Positions 25,139-35,012 of a stretch of DNA of 64,000 nucleotides are shown here, piece after piece. This DNA is from Desulfobulbus rhabdoformis. GTDB taxonomy: Bacteria > Desulfobacterota > Desulfobulbia > Desulfobulbales > Desulfobulbaceae. The stretch spans positions 17,742 through 81,741 of the forward strand of contig NZ_JAFFQA010000021.1 of the NCBI RefSeq assembly GCF_016919065.1, given 5' to 3'. Within the stretch, counting starts at the first letter, position 1; each line of letters opens with the position of its first letter. The notes under the pieces are model-generated. The model did not search any database. It had not been told where the DNA came from and worked only from the letters and a program-made list of their open reading frames with translations. Position numbers and translations under genes: made by a program.

Positions 25139-25915
25139 GTGGAATCACACATTATCGCTTTAGCCAACCAAAAAGGTGGCGTCGGGAAAACCACAACCGC
25201 GTTGAACCTCGCTGCCGTTCTGGCGAGCAAAGGGAAAAAGGTGCTGTTGGTCGATTCTGATCCCCAAGGGAATGCTTCCAGCGGTGTGGGCGTCTTTAAA
25301 TCCAGTAACGAAAAAAATATCTATAATTGCTACACCGGCACCCAAGAAGCGGCGGAGTGCATTCAGCCCACCAATGTTAAAAACCTATCGGTTTTACCGG
25401 CCTCCATGGACCTGGTCGGGGTTGAGGTTGAGTTGATCAGCCAGGCCAACAGAGAGAAACGACTCAAGGGTGTCCTGCGTTCTGTCCGTGACTCGTTTCA
25501 CTATATTTTCATTGATTGTCCGCCTTCACTGGGGATGTTGACACTCAACAGCCTCACTGCCGCAGACTCGGTTCTGATTCCCCTGCAGTGTGAATATTTT
25601 GCCATGGAAGGTTTGGCGCAACTGATCTCCACCATCCGTAAAGTGAAAAAAACACTGAACCGGGATCTCTACATAGAAGGGCTCTTGCTGACCATGTATG
25701 ATAAGCGCAATCGGCTAACCCATTCCGTTGCCAGCGAAATCCAGCGTCATTTTGGTGAGCAGGTCTACGCGACGGTTATTCCACGCAATGTCCGGTTGAG
25801 TGAAAGTCCCAGCCATGGGCAGACCATTATTGAGTACGATGCCAGTTGTCCGGGGGCCAAGGCCTATAAAAAGCTGGGGGCCGAATTTCTCAAACGAGCC
25901 AAAGGGAGAGCATAA
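25139..25915 (+). CDS. parA: Chromosome partitioning ATPase ParA (Soj)
   Basis: A 258-residue ParA/MinD-family ATPase that drives origin segregation together with ParB and parS. The deviant Walker A is Q-K-G-G-V-G-K-T-T (residues 11-19), Walker A' carries D-S-D-P-Q-G-N-A-S near 39, and Walker B is F-I-D-C-P-P-S near 122. It has no N-terminal DNA-binding extension, so it is the chromosomal Soj type rather than plasmid ParA type Ia. The start is GTG with AGGAG 10 nt upstream. The parB start overlaps its stop by one base. Confidence 0.96.
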   Translation: MESHIIALANQKGGVGKTTTALNLAAVLASKGKKVLLVDSDPQGNASSGVGVFKSSNEKNIYNCYTGTQEAAECIQPTNVKNLSVLPASMDLVGVEVELISQANREKRLKGVLRSVRDSFHYIFIDCPPSLGMLTLNSLTAADSVLIPLQCEYFAMEGLAQLISTIRKVKKTLNRDLYIEGLLLTMYDKRNRLTHSVASEIQRHFGEQVYATVIPRNVRLSESPSHGQTIIEYDASCPGAKAYKKLGAEFLKRAKGRA

Positions 25916-26790
25916 TGGGAAAAAGTGTCTTGGGTCGCGGTGTCGGTGCCTTGTTGTCGGAGGAGACTTTTGATGAGGAAGATAAGTATTTTCTTTGCGA
26001 TATCGACAAGATAGTCCCAAATCCCCATCAGCCGCGCAGTCATTTTGATCCAGAAAAGCTGCAAGAACTTGCTGATTCTATAGCAGAAAAAGGGATTATT
26101 CAGCCGCTGCTCGTTATTAAGGACAAAGGCAGCCGCTATACTCTCATCGCCGGAGAGCGGAGGTTGCGAGCCGCCAAGTTGGCCAGCCTGGACGAGGTCC
26201 CGGTGGTGGTGATGGATGAGGCCGGAGACCGGGAACATCTCGAACTGGCCCTGATTGAAAACATTCAGCGCCATGATCTCAACGCCATTGAAGAGGCGCA
26301 GGCGTACAGTCGCCTCATGGAGGAGTTCTCGCTCACCCAGGAAGAAGTGGCCCAAAAGGTCGGGCGCAAACGCTCTACCGTGACCAATGTGTTGCGGCTG
26401 CTGCACCTCCCTGCCCCACTGCAGGAGGATGTGGTGCTTGGAAATATTAGCGAGGGGCACGCCCGAGTGTTACTGCGGGTCAAAGAAGATCCGGAGCAGA
26501 TGCAACTGATTCGAGATCGCATTGTTGCAGAGGGGCTTTCGGTGCGGGCTGCGGAGCGTCTCTGCAATGGGAAAAAACAAAAGATGCCAGCCAAGGCAAG
26601 TGAAGCCCGACCCCAAACCGTGGTCAAAGAAGAACTGCCGGCAACGTACTGTAATACTTTGACCAACCAGCTGACCAACCAGCTGAATACCAAGGTGCGT
26701 ATCGTTCAGCAGGGACCTCGCGGTAAGCTTGAGATCGAATACTATTCAAGCGATGATCTGGATCGTTTGGTTGGCCTGCTCTCTCAGTAA
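25915..26790 (+). CDS. parB: Chromosome partitioning protein ParB (Spo0J)
   Basis: A 291-residue CTP-dependent DNA clamp that loads at parS. The N-terminal ParB/Srx domain (about 25-120) has N-P-H-Q-P-R near 38, G-E-R-R-L-R-A-A near 80 and E-N-I-Q-R-H-D-L-N near 118, the CTP-binding motifs. The central HTH domain (about 125-215) contains Q-E-E-V-A-Q-K-V-G-R-K-R-S-T-V-T-N. A variable linker leads to a C-terminal dimerisation segment (V-R-I-V-Q-Q-G-P-R-G-K-L-E-I-E-Y). It is translationally coupled to parA. The matching parS is 1 kb upstream. Confidence 0.96.
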   Translation: MGKSVLGRGVGALLSEETFDEEDKYFLCDIDKIVPNPHQPRSHFDPEKLQELADSIAEKGIIQPLLVIKDKGSRYTLIAGERRLRAAKLASLDEVPVVVMDEAGDREHLELALIENIQRHDLNAIEEAQAYSRLMEEFSLTQEEVAQKVGRKRSTVTNVLRLLHLPAPLQEDVVLGNISEGHARVLLRVKEDPEQMQLIRDRIVAEGLSVRAAERLCNGKKQKMPAKASEARPQTVVKEELPATYCNTLTNQLTNQLNTKVRIVQQGPRGKLEIEYYSSDDLDRLVGLLSQ

Positions 26791-26803
26791 CGGCTCTGGC
26801 GCT

Positions 26804-26971
26804 ATGGTTTCACCTGCACCCAAAAACAGCAAACCTGCATTGCGCACACTGCCTCTGGTGACGATGGCCATCTTTCTCGGGCTTGTGCTTTTGGGGATTA
26901 GCTTGGGAGAGCCTGAGCGGGTGCTGCAGCAGGCTCGCTCGATTTGTCTTGCCTGTATAGGGATCGGATAA
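26804..26971 (+). CDS. CD1871A-type CXXC small membrane protein
   Basis: A 55-residue protein with one transmembrane helix (about 15-34) and a C-terminal R-S-I-C-L-A-C-I-G-I-G, matching the CD1871A family of CXXC-containing peptides usually encoded just before a membrane 4Fe-4S protein. It starts 14 nt after parB and ends directly at the ATG of the polyferredoxin gene (TAAATG). Role unknown; a thiol or iron-sulfur accessory function is inferred from context. Confidence 0.78.
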   Translation: MVSPAPKNSKPALRTLPLVTMAIFLGLVLLGISLGEPERVLQQARSICLACIGIG

Positions 26972-27880
26972 ATGCAACGCTTGCGGCAGTGGATACAGTT
27001 CATCTTTACCCTGCTTACCAATGGGTACTGGGGATTTCTCGGAAGCGGCAGCCTTTACCAGGGGCCGTTAAAGGTCCTCTGCTCTCCAGGACTGAACTGC
27101 TACTCCTGTCCAGCCTCTACCACCTTTTGTCCCATTGGCAGCCTGCAGCAGTTACTTCTTGGCGTGCGTATGTCCTTTGCTGCTGGCCAGCTTTTTATCG
27201 GGACCTATGTCGTGGGAGCCGTCGGCCTCTTGGCGGCTTCATTCGGGCGTTTTATCTGTGGTTGGGCCTGCCCCTTTGGCTGGCTTCAGGAGTGGTTGCA
27301 CCGTATCCCCTCGCCCACAGTTTCCCTGCCTTCCTGGCTTGGCTGGTGCCGTTATTTCGTCCTGGTAGTAACTGTTGTGCTCCTGCCCCTGCTTCTGCTC
27401 AATGATTTTGATATGGGCTTGCCCTGGTTCTGTAAGTTCCTTTGCCCTGCCGGAACCCTGGAAGCCGGTATCTCCATGCTTGTGCTTGACTCGAGCCTGA
27501 GGTCCAGTATTGGCTGGCTCTTTGTCAATAAGCTCATTCTGCTGACTCTCACCCTGATTGCCAGTGTGCTCATCTCCCGTCCGTTTTGTCGAGTTCTCTG
27601 TCCGCTGGGGGCTTTTTACGGCCTCTTTAACAGGATCAGCCTGATTAGGTTGAAATTTGCTGCGGATAAATGTACAAAGTGCGGTGCGTGTCATCGGGTT
27701 TGTCCTGTTGAGATTCGAGTTGATGAGGCACCCAACTCACATGCCTGTATACGTTGCCTTCGCTGCCTGCACGAATGTCGGTATGGGGCGCTGGGGCTTG
27801 ATATCGCAGGATATCCCGTCCATGTAGGAGCACCAACGTTTTCCGCTGAGGAATTGCACAACCACGGAACCGATCCATGA
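26972..27880 (+). CDS. NapH/CcoG-like membrane 4Fe-4S protein
   Basis: A 302-residue polytopic membrane protein with iron-sulfur sites. About five hydrophobic helices are interrupted by F-I-C-G-W-A-C-P-F-G-W near residue 92 and F-C-R-V-L-C-P-L-G-A-F-Y-G near 207. These are the C-x3-C-P signatures of the NapH/NosR/RdxA group. Two 4Fe-4S ferredoxin motifs follow at C-T-K-C-G-A-C-H-R-V-C-P near 231 and C-I-R-C-L-R-C-L-H-E-C near 252. It probably moves electrons between the quinone pool or periplasm and an unknown partner. It is the second gene of a CXXC peptide, ferredoxin and SH3 protein operon downstream of parAB. Confidence 0.88.
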   Translation: MQRLRQWIQFIFTLLTNGYWGFLGSGSLYQGPLKVLCSPGLNCYSCPASTTFCPIGSLQQLLLGVRMSFAAGQLFIGTYVVGAVGLLAASFGRFICGWACPFGWLQEWLHRIPSPTVSLPSWLGWCRYFVLVVTVVLLPLLLLNDFDMGLPWFCKFLCPAGTLEAGISMLVLDSSLRSSIGWLFVNKLILLTLTLIASVLISRPFCRVLCPLGAFYGLFNRISLIRLKFAADKCTKCGACHRVCPVEIRVDEAPNSHACIRCLRCLHECRYGALGLDIAGYPVHVGAPTFSAEELHNHGTDP

Positions 27881-28347
27881 TGCGATATCTGCTTGTCGTC
27901 TGTGCCTTGTTGCTGCAGCAGGTGCAGAGCGAAGCCGCTCAACTCGTGAGCATTGCCGGAGAAGGCGTTAACATGCGGGTTGCGCCGGGAACAGATCAGC
28001 CTATTCTGTGGAAACTTGACAAAGGGTTTCCCCTCCAGGTGATCAGCACGCGTGGCAGTTGGCTCAAGGTTCGTGATTTCGAACAGTCCACCGGTTGGGT
28101 GCATCGAGCGACAACCCAGCAGGCCCCCACGGTGATTGTAAAGGTCAACGAGGGGCTTGATCAGATGATCAATGTCCGCGAGGCGCCTGACTTGCAAGCC
28201 GAGATAGTGGCCACGGCCACCTATGGCACAGTGTTTGATGTGCTGGGTACCCAGGGAAGCTGGGTTCATGTCCGCCACGATCAGGGCGTAACCGGTTGGG
28301 TCTTTAAGGAGTTACTCTGGGGAAGTACCCAGAAGTTTAAGAGGTAG
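27877..28347 (+). CDS. Periplasmic protein with two SH3b domains
   Basis: A 156-residue exported protein. A signal peptide covers about residues 1-21 (ends S-E-A-A). Two bacterial SH3 domains follow: the first has G-V-N-M-R-V-A-P-G-T-D and W-L-K-V-R-D-F, ending G-W-V-H. The second has M-I-N-V-R-E-A-P-D, then W-V-H-V-R-H and G-W-V-F-K. SH3b domains often bind peptidoglycan or proteins in the envelope. It overlaps the ferredoxin gene by four bases, so the two are coupled. No catalytic domain is present. Confidence 0.85.
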   Translation: MMRYLLVVCALLLQQVQSEAAQLVSIAGEGVNMRVAPGTDQPILWKLDKGFPLQVISTRGSWLKVRDFEQSTGWVHRATTQQAPTVIVKVNEGLDQMINVREAPDLQAEIVATATYGTVFDVLGTQGSWVHVRHDQGVTGWVFKELLWGSTQKFKR

Positions 28348-28485
28348 GCGAAGTAGGAAAGATCGTAAAGCAGTCATAATTCAGTCAGACCTTGAGCCGG
28401 GCTGGAGAGAGCTAAAGAAGTTCATCGTTTTATTTTCACCCCATCTGCACCACGTTTGTCGTTGGGTTGCGAGGTTTTTGAAAAT

Positions 28486-29283
28486 ATGTACGACGTAACC
28501 CGATCGATACCGATGATTCCCGATAAAAAGCTGATACGTCTGCGCTTTGAACAGGCGGCAGATACGTACGAACAGCACGCCACGGTCCAGCACCGGGTGG
28601 CCGAGCATTTGTTGACCATGTTGGCCAAGGCCGCCCCCGATTTAAGTCCGCAGCAGGCCCTTGAGATCGGCTGCTGTACCGGCTTGTTGACCCAACGAAT
28701 TTTTGAGCGATTTCCCGGGCTCACCCACCTGACCATCAGTGATTTGGTCGCTGCCTTTGAGGAATGTATCTGCCGAAAAATCGGACCCAAGGCAGAGGAC
28801 ATGACCTTTGTTGCAGGGGACATCGAATCGGTCCGCCTGCCTGGGGACTACGACCTGATCATTTCTTCCTCCACACTGCACTGGGTCCATGATTTTCCCG
28901 CGGTCTGCGATAAACTGCACCGGCACCTCAATGCGAACGGAATATTTGCCCTTTCTCTCTACGGTAAGGAAAACCTGCGGGAAATTAGAGAAGTAGCCGG
29001 AGTTGGTCTAGTCTACCGAACGTTGGATCAGGTCTTGACGGTTATGTCCGAGCGTTTTGAGATTCTAGCGGCAGAAGAGGCCCTGGAAGTGCTGTGGTAT
29101 GCCGATCCCCTTACTGTACTCAAACACCTGCGGGCCACCGGAGTGAACTCTATCGGCCAGAAAGCCTGGACCAGGCGTCAGGTGACGGATTTTATCCACA
29201 GATATCAGCATCAATTTGGTGGCGAGCAGGGCGTTCGCCTCAGCTACCATCCGCTTTTTGTCATTGCCCGTCCGAAACCGTAG
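28486..29283 (+). CDS. bioC: Malonyl-ACP O-methyltransferase BioC
   Basis: It methylates malonyl-ACP so that the fatty acid machinery can build pimeloyl-ACP methyl ester for biotin. Class I SAM methyltransferase: the N-terminal F-E-Q-A-A-D-T-Y-E-Q-H-A matches the BioC F-x-x-A-A-x-x-Y start. Motif I is A-L-E-I-G-C-C-T-G, and S-S-S-T-L-H-W-V-H-D is the BioC-typical post-motif. The start is uncertain: ATG 28486 is preferred over the TTG at 28456 or ATG 28513. bioD follows 44 nt later. The bioF-bioG half of the pathway is 22 kb away. Confidence 0.88.
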   Translation: MYDVTRSIPMIPDKKLIRLRFEQAADTYEQHATVQHRVAEHLLTMLAKAAPDLSPQQALEIGCCTGLLTQRIFERFPGLTHLTISDLVAAFEECICRKIGPKAEDMTFVAGDIESVRLPGDYDLIISSSTLHWVHDFPAVCDKLHRHLNANGIFALSLYGKENLREIREVAGVGLVYRTLDQVLTVMSERFEILAAEEALEVLWYADPLTVLKHLRATGVNSIGQKAWTRRQVTDFIHRYQHQFGGEQGVRLSYHPLFVIARPKP

Positions 29284-29327
29284 AATTTCGATCCGCGGGC
29301 CGATTTATCACTAACAGGGGGCAGTCC

Positions 29328-30041
29328 ATGACCCAACAACAGTACACCATTGCCATCGGCGGCATTGACACCGATATCGGCAAATCCTACATTACCGGTC
29401 TTTTTGCCCGTTACCTTTTGGACCTTGGCCACTCTGTGACTACCTTAAAGCTGGTCCAGACCGGGTGTACCGGCATCTCTGACGATATTGAGTTGCATCG
29501 AAAGCTCATGGGGCAGCCGCTCACGGACTTTGATCGCGATTCCACAACCTGCCCCTACCTGTTTCCTTTTCCCGCTTCTCCGCTCTTATCAGCGCGCATG
29601 GTTGGGAAAACCATAGAGGAATCCGTCCTTGATCAGTCGGTGGCGACCTTGCAAAAACGGTATCAGTGGGTGCTGGTTGAAGGCGCCGGTGGCCTCATGG
29701 TCCCACTGACCACCGATCTTGTGCTGCTTGATTTTTATGCTGCCCGCAAAATGCCCATGGTTTTGGTGGGCTCCCCCCGGCTTGGTTCGATCAACCATAT
29801 TCGTCTCAGCCTGGAGGCGATTAAGGCACGCGATATTTCGCTCCTTGGTTTGGTCTATAACCTGTATGGAGAGCATCCCAAGGAGATTGTCCAGGATACC
29901 CTGTTGGAGTGCCGTAAGGCTCTGACAGATTACGGTTTCAAGCAGAACCTGGTGATTGTCCCGGATATTCGGGAGTCGAGCGCAGCCTCCTGGCAGATTC
30001 TTGCAGATGCAGCCAGGGCGCATGCAGATTCGCAGGGATAA
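29328..30041 (+). CDS. bioD: Dethiobiotin synthase
   Basis: It closes the ureido ring of dethiobiotin from DAPA, CO2 and ATP. The start ATG 29328 is preceded by AGGGGG and the product begins M-T-Q-Q-Q-Y-T-I-A-I-G-G-I-D-T-D-I-G-K-S, the family P-loop (usual G-T-D-T-x-x-G-K-T, here with Ile and Ser). V-E-G-A-G-G-L-M-V-P-L near residue 120 is the second signature. 237 residues, full length. The stop codon abuts a long REP unit. bioA and bioB are not in the window. Confidence 0.93.
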   Translation: MTQQQYTIAIGGIDTDIGKSYITGLFARYLLDLGHSVTTLKLVQTGCTGISDDIELHRKLMGQPLTDFDRDSTTCPYLFPFPASPLLSARMVGKTIEESVLDQSVATLQKRYQWVLVEGAGGLMVPLTTDLVLLDFYAARKMPMVLVGSPRLGSINHIRLSLEAIKARDISLLGLVYNLYGEHPKEIVQDTLLECRKALTDYGFKQNLVIVPDIRESSAASWQILADAARAHADSQG

Positions 30042-30042
30042 A

Positions 30043-30218
30043 ACCTGAATCCGTGACGGCGAATGGTTTCTGAATAACATATTCAGTTTCACCCGCCGCC
30101 CTTTGGGGCATCCATTAGTACGCCACCTTCACTGTTCGTAACAAGCCGATAAAGTTTACTTTAATCGACATGTCACAAACAGCGAAGCTGACACACCAAT
30201 GAATGCTCACGGATCCAG
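30043..30218. repeat. Long REP unit, inverted
   Basis: It starts CCTGAATCCGTGACGGC and ends CAATGAATGCTCACGGATCC followed by AGG. The interior carries TCAGTTTCACCCGCCGCCCT and CGATAAAGTTTACTTTAATCG, homologous in reverse complement to the units at 40383 and 44353. It begins right after the bioD stop. Confidence 0.8.
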
Positions 30219-30225
30219 GATAAAA

Positions 30226-30262
30226 CCTGAATCCGTGCGTACCCGCCGTCACGGATTGAGGG
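30226..30262. repeat. Short REP palindrome overlapping DUF2891 gene end
   Basis: CCTGAATCCGTG and CACGGATTGAGG flank CGTACCCGCCGT. The right arm supplies the last codons and the stop (at 30249) of the minus-strand gene. Confidence 0.65.
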
Positions 30263-31208
30263 CATCGGCAAGACTATGGGCAAAGAGTCCGAATTGCGCC
30301 ACCCAGTGACCATAGCGCTGGTAGTCTTCAATCCAGTGGCTGCGCTCCTGCAGCATAGTGTCGAGGTGAGCATGGTAGGCCCGCCGGTAGATTGGTTTGC
30401 CTGTCGCCTGGTAGAGTGCCCATAATCCCCAGGCACGGGAGTAGTTGAGCCCTCCTTGATGCGCTGTCTGTACAGGGAAATGGATAGGGGAAAGGCTTTC
30501 CTCCTGGATAATCCCTTCTAAAAGCGCTATTTCTTCGTCTCCTTTTAATTCTTGAGCCAAAAGTAGGGCTAGAGCCTTGGGTGCAAAAAAACCGCGGACA
30601 CGGTGGAAATCGGGCCAATGCGGGACAGCCCTGATGCGAGAGAGTGCGAGGTTTCGAATTTCCAGCCAGTTGTCCTCGCGTCCGGTAAATTTCGCCCATT
30701 TGGCGAGCTGATAGAGATACCAGGAGCCGTTGTCGTATTCCGAGGAGCGGAGATCACCCCCTCCGGTTCTGGCATAGTCCAAGAGAGAGAGGTAGATAAA
30801 GTCGCCAGTCCGGTGCAGGCTGGCGTTATTCCAGAGTTGCTCGGCATCCCGGGCAAGCTGGAGAAACCAGGCCCTGCCGTAGGGGCGTTCAAAGAACTCT
30901 CCTCGGGCGTCGCTTTGTTGCAGCATGGAGAGTTCTCGCTCAATTCCCAGAGCAGATAAACGTTTGAGGCTCTGCGGCGGCTGGGCCAGTTTTTTTGCAC
31001 TGTAGCAGAGCGCCCAGTGTGCATGGACCGCTGAGTGCCAGTCAATGCAACCGTGAAAGAGTGGATGATCTGTGTCCCGGCGTTCGACACAAGTCTGCAC
31101 CGGTTCAGCAAGCAGGGCAATGGCATGCCTTTGATCTGTTGCCCCACTCATTCCCCCTCCTGCCAGGCTGAGGTAAGCCACAAACGCACTGACCAGCCAC
31201 GTTCTCAT
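30249..31208 (-). CDS. Exported DUF2891 family protein
   Basis: A 319-residue protein with a signal peptide (about residues 1-22). The mature part matches DUF2891: H-P-L-F-H-G-C-I-D-W-H-S-A-V-H-A-H-W near residues 50-67 is the family hallmark, and the rest is an alpha-helical, probably alpha/alpha toroid-like fold. The function is unknown; the His/Asp/Trp cluster suggests a hydrolase-like or binding site. Its start overlaps the stop of the upstream 175-residue gene by four bases, so the two secreted proteins are made together. The end lies in a REP palindrome. Confidence 0.82.
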   Translation of the reverse strand: MRTWLVSAFVAYLSLAGGGMSGATDQRHAIALLAEPVQTCVERRDTDHPLFHGCIDWHSAVHAHWALCYSAKKLAQPPQSLKRLSALGIERELSMLQQSDARGEFFERPYGRAWFLQLARDAEQLWNNASLHRTGDFIYLSLLDYARTGGGDLRSSEYDNGSWYLYQLAKWAKFTGREDNWLEIRNLALSRIRAVPHWPDFHRVRGFFAPKALALLLAQELKGDEEIALLEGIIQEESLSPIHFPVQTAHQGGLNYSRAWGLWALYQATGKPIYRRAYHAHLDTMLQERSHWIEDYQRYGHWVAQFGLFAHSLADALNP

Positions 31209-31732
31209 CGTTCCCGCTGTATGCGGAAGGTTCCTGAACCTCTTTCTCTTTGGGGGATGAACCAGCGGCCTTTGATCGAGCCGCGCCGAATGACTCCCTT
31301 ATAGATGACTTTGTGGGTGACCCCGCCTTTACCAGTGTAGTGTTTGACAAATTCAATTTTGTTCTCACGGTCAATACGCCCTTTCACATCTGCGGTGAGA
31401 AACCTGGAGTGCCTTTTACCAAAGGTCTGCGGTTCTTTGATAAAACCGGAAAAGGACTTTCGTTTCTGGTGCGTGATCACGAGGTGAAACGGAACATCCG
31501 GACGTCGGCTGTGCCGCTCATAGCTGTAGAATCCGCGCCATGACCCCCGCAGATCGTGTCCCCGGTACTGCTTAGAGGAAGCCTGTTCCCGCTGATGACA
31601 AATGCGATCGATCTCGTGTTTAGAATAGCCTGCGTCGATGAGTTTCAGGGTTTCTTCCTTACTGCAGTAGGCTGAGGCAAATGTGGCACTTAGGCCCAGA
31701 ATGAAGAGGATGAGGGTGAATTTTTTTAACAT
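31205..31732 (-). CDS. Exported basic protein of unknown function
   Basis: A 175-residue protein I do not recognise. The signal peptide ends at about A-S-A (residues 19-21), followed by a Cys pair (Y-C-S-K-E and R-I-C-H-Q) within a short helical segment (E-T-L-K-L-I-D-A-G-Y-S-K-H-E-I-D-R-I-C). The rest (about 60-175) is a beta-rich, strongly basic region with repeated Gly-Arg turns: L-R-G-S-W-R-G-F-Y-S-Y, V-I-R-R-G-S-I-K-G-R-W. It is the first gene of a two-gene operon with the DUF2891 protein (4-nt overlap). Confidence 0.72.
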   Translation of the reverse strand: MLKKFTLILFILGLSATFASAYCSKEETLKLIDAGYSKHEIDRICHQREQASSKQYRGHDLRGSWRGFYSYERHSRRPDVPFHLVITHQKRKSFSGFIKEPQTFGKRHSRFLTADVKGRIDRENKIEFVKHYTGKGGVTHKVIYKGVIRRGSIKGRWFIPQRERGSGTFRIQRER

Positions 31733-31868
31733 CGACCATACTCCTTGCTAAGTTGATGGGGGAGGGCTAAGAGAGATGCAGATATTGTCCGGTTTTTGGG
31801 CGGTGAAGTCAACTCCAGCCCGGATTTCCCATAAGTTGTTATTCAGAAAACTACCACCCAGGTTGTCC

Positions 31869-32216
31869 ATGAACCAAACATCAAAATCATATCATTGTCG
31901 TACCGTTGAAGAGCTGACCAGGGAATTGCGCCATTTTGCCGGAGAGCGGGATTGGGACAGGCATCATACTCCTAAAAACCTGGCCTCTGCGCTGATTGTC
32001 GAAGCCGCAGAACTGCTGGAGCATTTTCAATGGTTGAGCCAGGAGGAGAGTCAAGATCTCGCGCCTGAGAAAAAGAAAGAGGTGGCCCATGAAATCGCCG
32101 ATGTGTTTATTTATCTCACCCGGCTTGCCGATCGCCTCGATATCGATCTGATGGCCGCGGCCTCGGAGAAGATGGGGCTCAATGCGATTAAATATCCACC
32201 AAAAACTCATACCTGA
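31869..32216 (+). CDS. MazG-like nucleotide pyrophosphohydrolase
   Basis: A 115-residue all-alpha NTP pyrophosphatase of the RS21-C6/dCTPase type. E-A-A-E-L-L-E-H-F-Q-W near residues 41-51 and E-I-A-D-V-F-I-Y-L near 76 give the E-x-x-E and E-x-x-D metal-binding motifs. The start is at ATG 31869; the frame continues upstream without homology. Members clean non-canonical dNTPs or dCTP from the pool. Its last 35 bases overlap the start of the downstream kinase-like gene in another frame. Confidence 0.87.
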   Translation: MNQTSKSYHCRTVEELTRELRHFAGERDWDRHHTPKNLASALIVEAAELLEHFQWLSQEESQDLAPEKKKEVAHEIADVFIYLTRLADRLDIDLMAAASEKMGLNAIKYPPKTHT

Positions 32217-33303
32217 GGGCCACAGGTTGTTGCTCCATCTTGATGCCGCCCTGGAATTTTTTTTTCCCCATGCGCCCATTGTGTCCATCTCTCCTTTGGG
32301 AGAAGGCAATATCAATGAGACCCTGCGGGTTACACTGAATACCGGGCAATCCTGGGTATTGCAGCGTTTGCACCCAGGGGTTTTCAAAGATGTTGATGCG
32401 GTTATGACCAACATGCGTCTGGTCACCGAGCAGCTCAATCAACAGGAGACAACCTCTCTCGAATTTTTTCGACTGGGAGCCAATCCAAACGGGCTGGATC
32501 AGTATACAGATGCTGCCGGATGCAGTTGGCGAATACTGAGCTATATCAAAGATTGCCGTACGCTTTCCCAGGTTCACTCCCCAGGCCAGGCCAGAGCAAT
32601 CGGTCAACTCTTAGGGCATTTTCATCAACTGAGTTCAGGGCTTAGCCCCGAGCAACTCTGTGATCCCTTACCAGGCTTTCATCAGACACCACAGTATCTG
32701 CACCATTATGACGGGCTGGAAGTCAAGCAACGCTTTGAAAATGCAGCAGAAAGCCAGTGCAGCCTGCAGATAGAGCGGTTACGTCCACTGGCAACAGTGT
32801 TGGAGGAGCACAGGGAGGCGCTGACTCATCGGGTTATTCATGGGGATCCCAAGGTGGGCAATTTTCTCTTTGCCCGTGAGACGGAACAGGCCGTAAGCCT
32901 CATTGATCTGGATACGGTCAAACCCGGCCTTTTGTTGCATGATCTGGGGGATTGCCTTCGCTCCTGCTGCAATCAGCAGGGAGAGGCCCACCCACGGCCG
33001 GAGACAACCACCTTTGATTCGGTGCTTTTTGCAGCTCTGATGGAAGGGTATCTCCAGCAGGCCGTGGATCTTCTCAATGCCACTGACCAGGCATTGCTGG
33101 TGCAATCGGCAGCGGTGATCAGCTTTGAGCTTGGACTGCGGTTTTTTATCGATCACCTTGAAAATGACCACTATTTTAAAGTGCAACATTCCGGGCAGAA
33201 CCTGCATCGAGCCCGTATTCAACTGCAGCTCAGCGTATCGATTCTTGAACAGCAGGAGGACCTTGAGCAGCAATTGGCCTCTCTGCTGCGCTCATTTACC
33301 TGA
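32182..33303 (+). CDS. APH-family phosphotransferase (sugar-kinase-like)
   Basis: A 373-residue protein-kinase-like-fold phosphotransferase. L-G-E-G-N-I-N-E-T is the Gly-rich loop near residue 38, the catalytic loop is H-R-V-I-H-G-D-P-K-V-G-N-F-L-F near 216, and the metal-binding segment is S-L-I-D-L-D-T-V-K-P-G near 237. The pattern resembles N-acetylhexosamine 1-kinase and homoserine kinase-like proteins more than antibiotic kinases. The substrate is uncertain. The assigned start lies inside the mazG-like gene; a later start is possible. It is cytoplasmic and probably co-transcribed with the upstream gene. Confidence 0.8.
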   Translation: MRLNIHQKLIPEGHRLLLHLDAALEFFFPHAPIVSISPLGEGNINETLRVTLNTGQSWVLQRLHPGVFKDVDAVMTNMRLVTEQLNQQETTSLEFFRLGANPNGLDQYTDAAGCSWRILSYIKDCRTLSQVHSPGQARAIGQLLGHFHQLSSGLSPEQLCDPLPGFHQTPQYLHHYDGLEVKQRFENAAESQCSLQIERLRPLATVLEEHREALTHRVIHGDPKVGNFLFARETEQAVSLIDLDTVKPGLLLHDLGDCLRSCCNQQGEAHPRPETTTFDSVLFAALMEGYLQQAVDLLNATDQALLVQSAAVISFELGLRFFIDHLENDHYFKVQHSGQNLHRARIQLQLSVSILEQQEDLEQQLASLLRSFT

Positions 33304-33421
33304 CTGGTCCTTCCAAAGCGGTGGGCTTGCAATTGTGCTCCGGGCGGTTTATAGGGCAGCTAAACGTTTTTGTTGCCATTTAGGGCGGAAGAAACACTCA
33401 AGCACTCTCAAACGAGGAAAA

Positions 33422-34974
<1,553 letters not shown>

Positions 34975-35012
34975 ACGTTCAAACGTAAACAGAATACCTG
35001 GAGGAATCGTTC

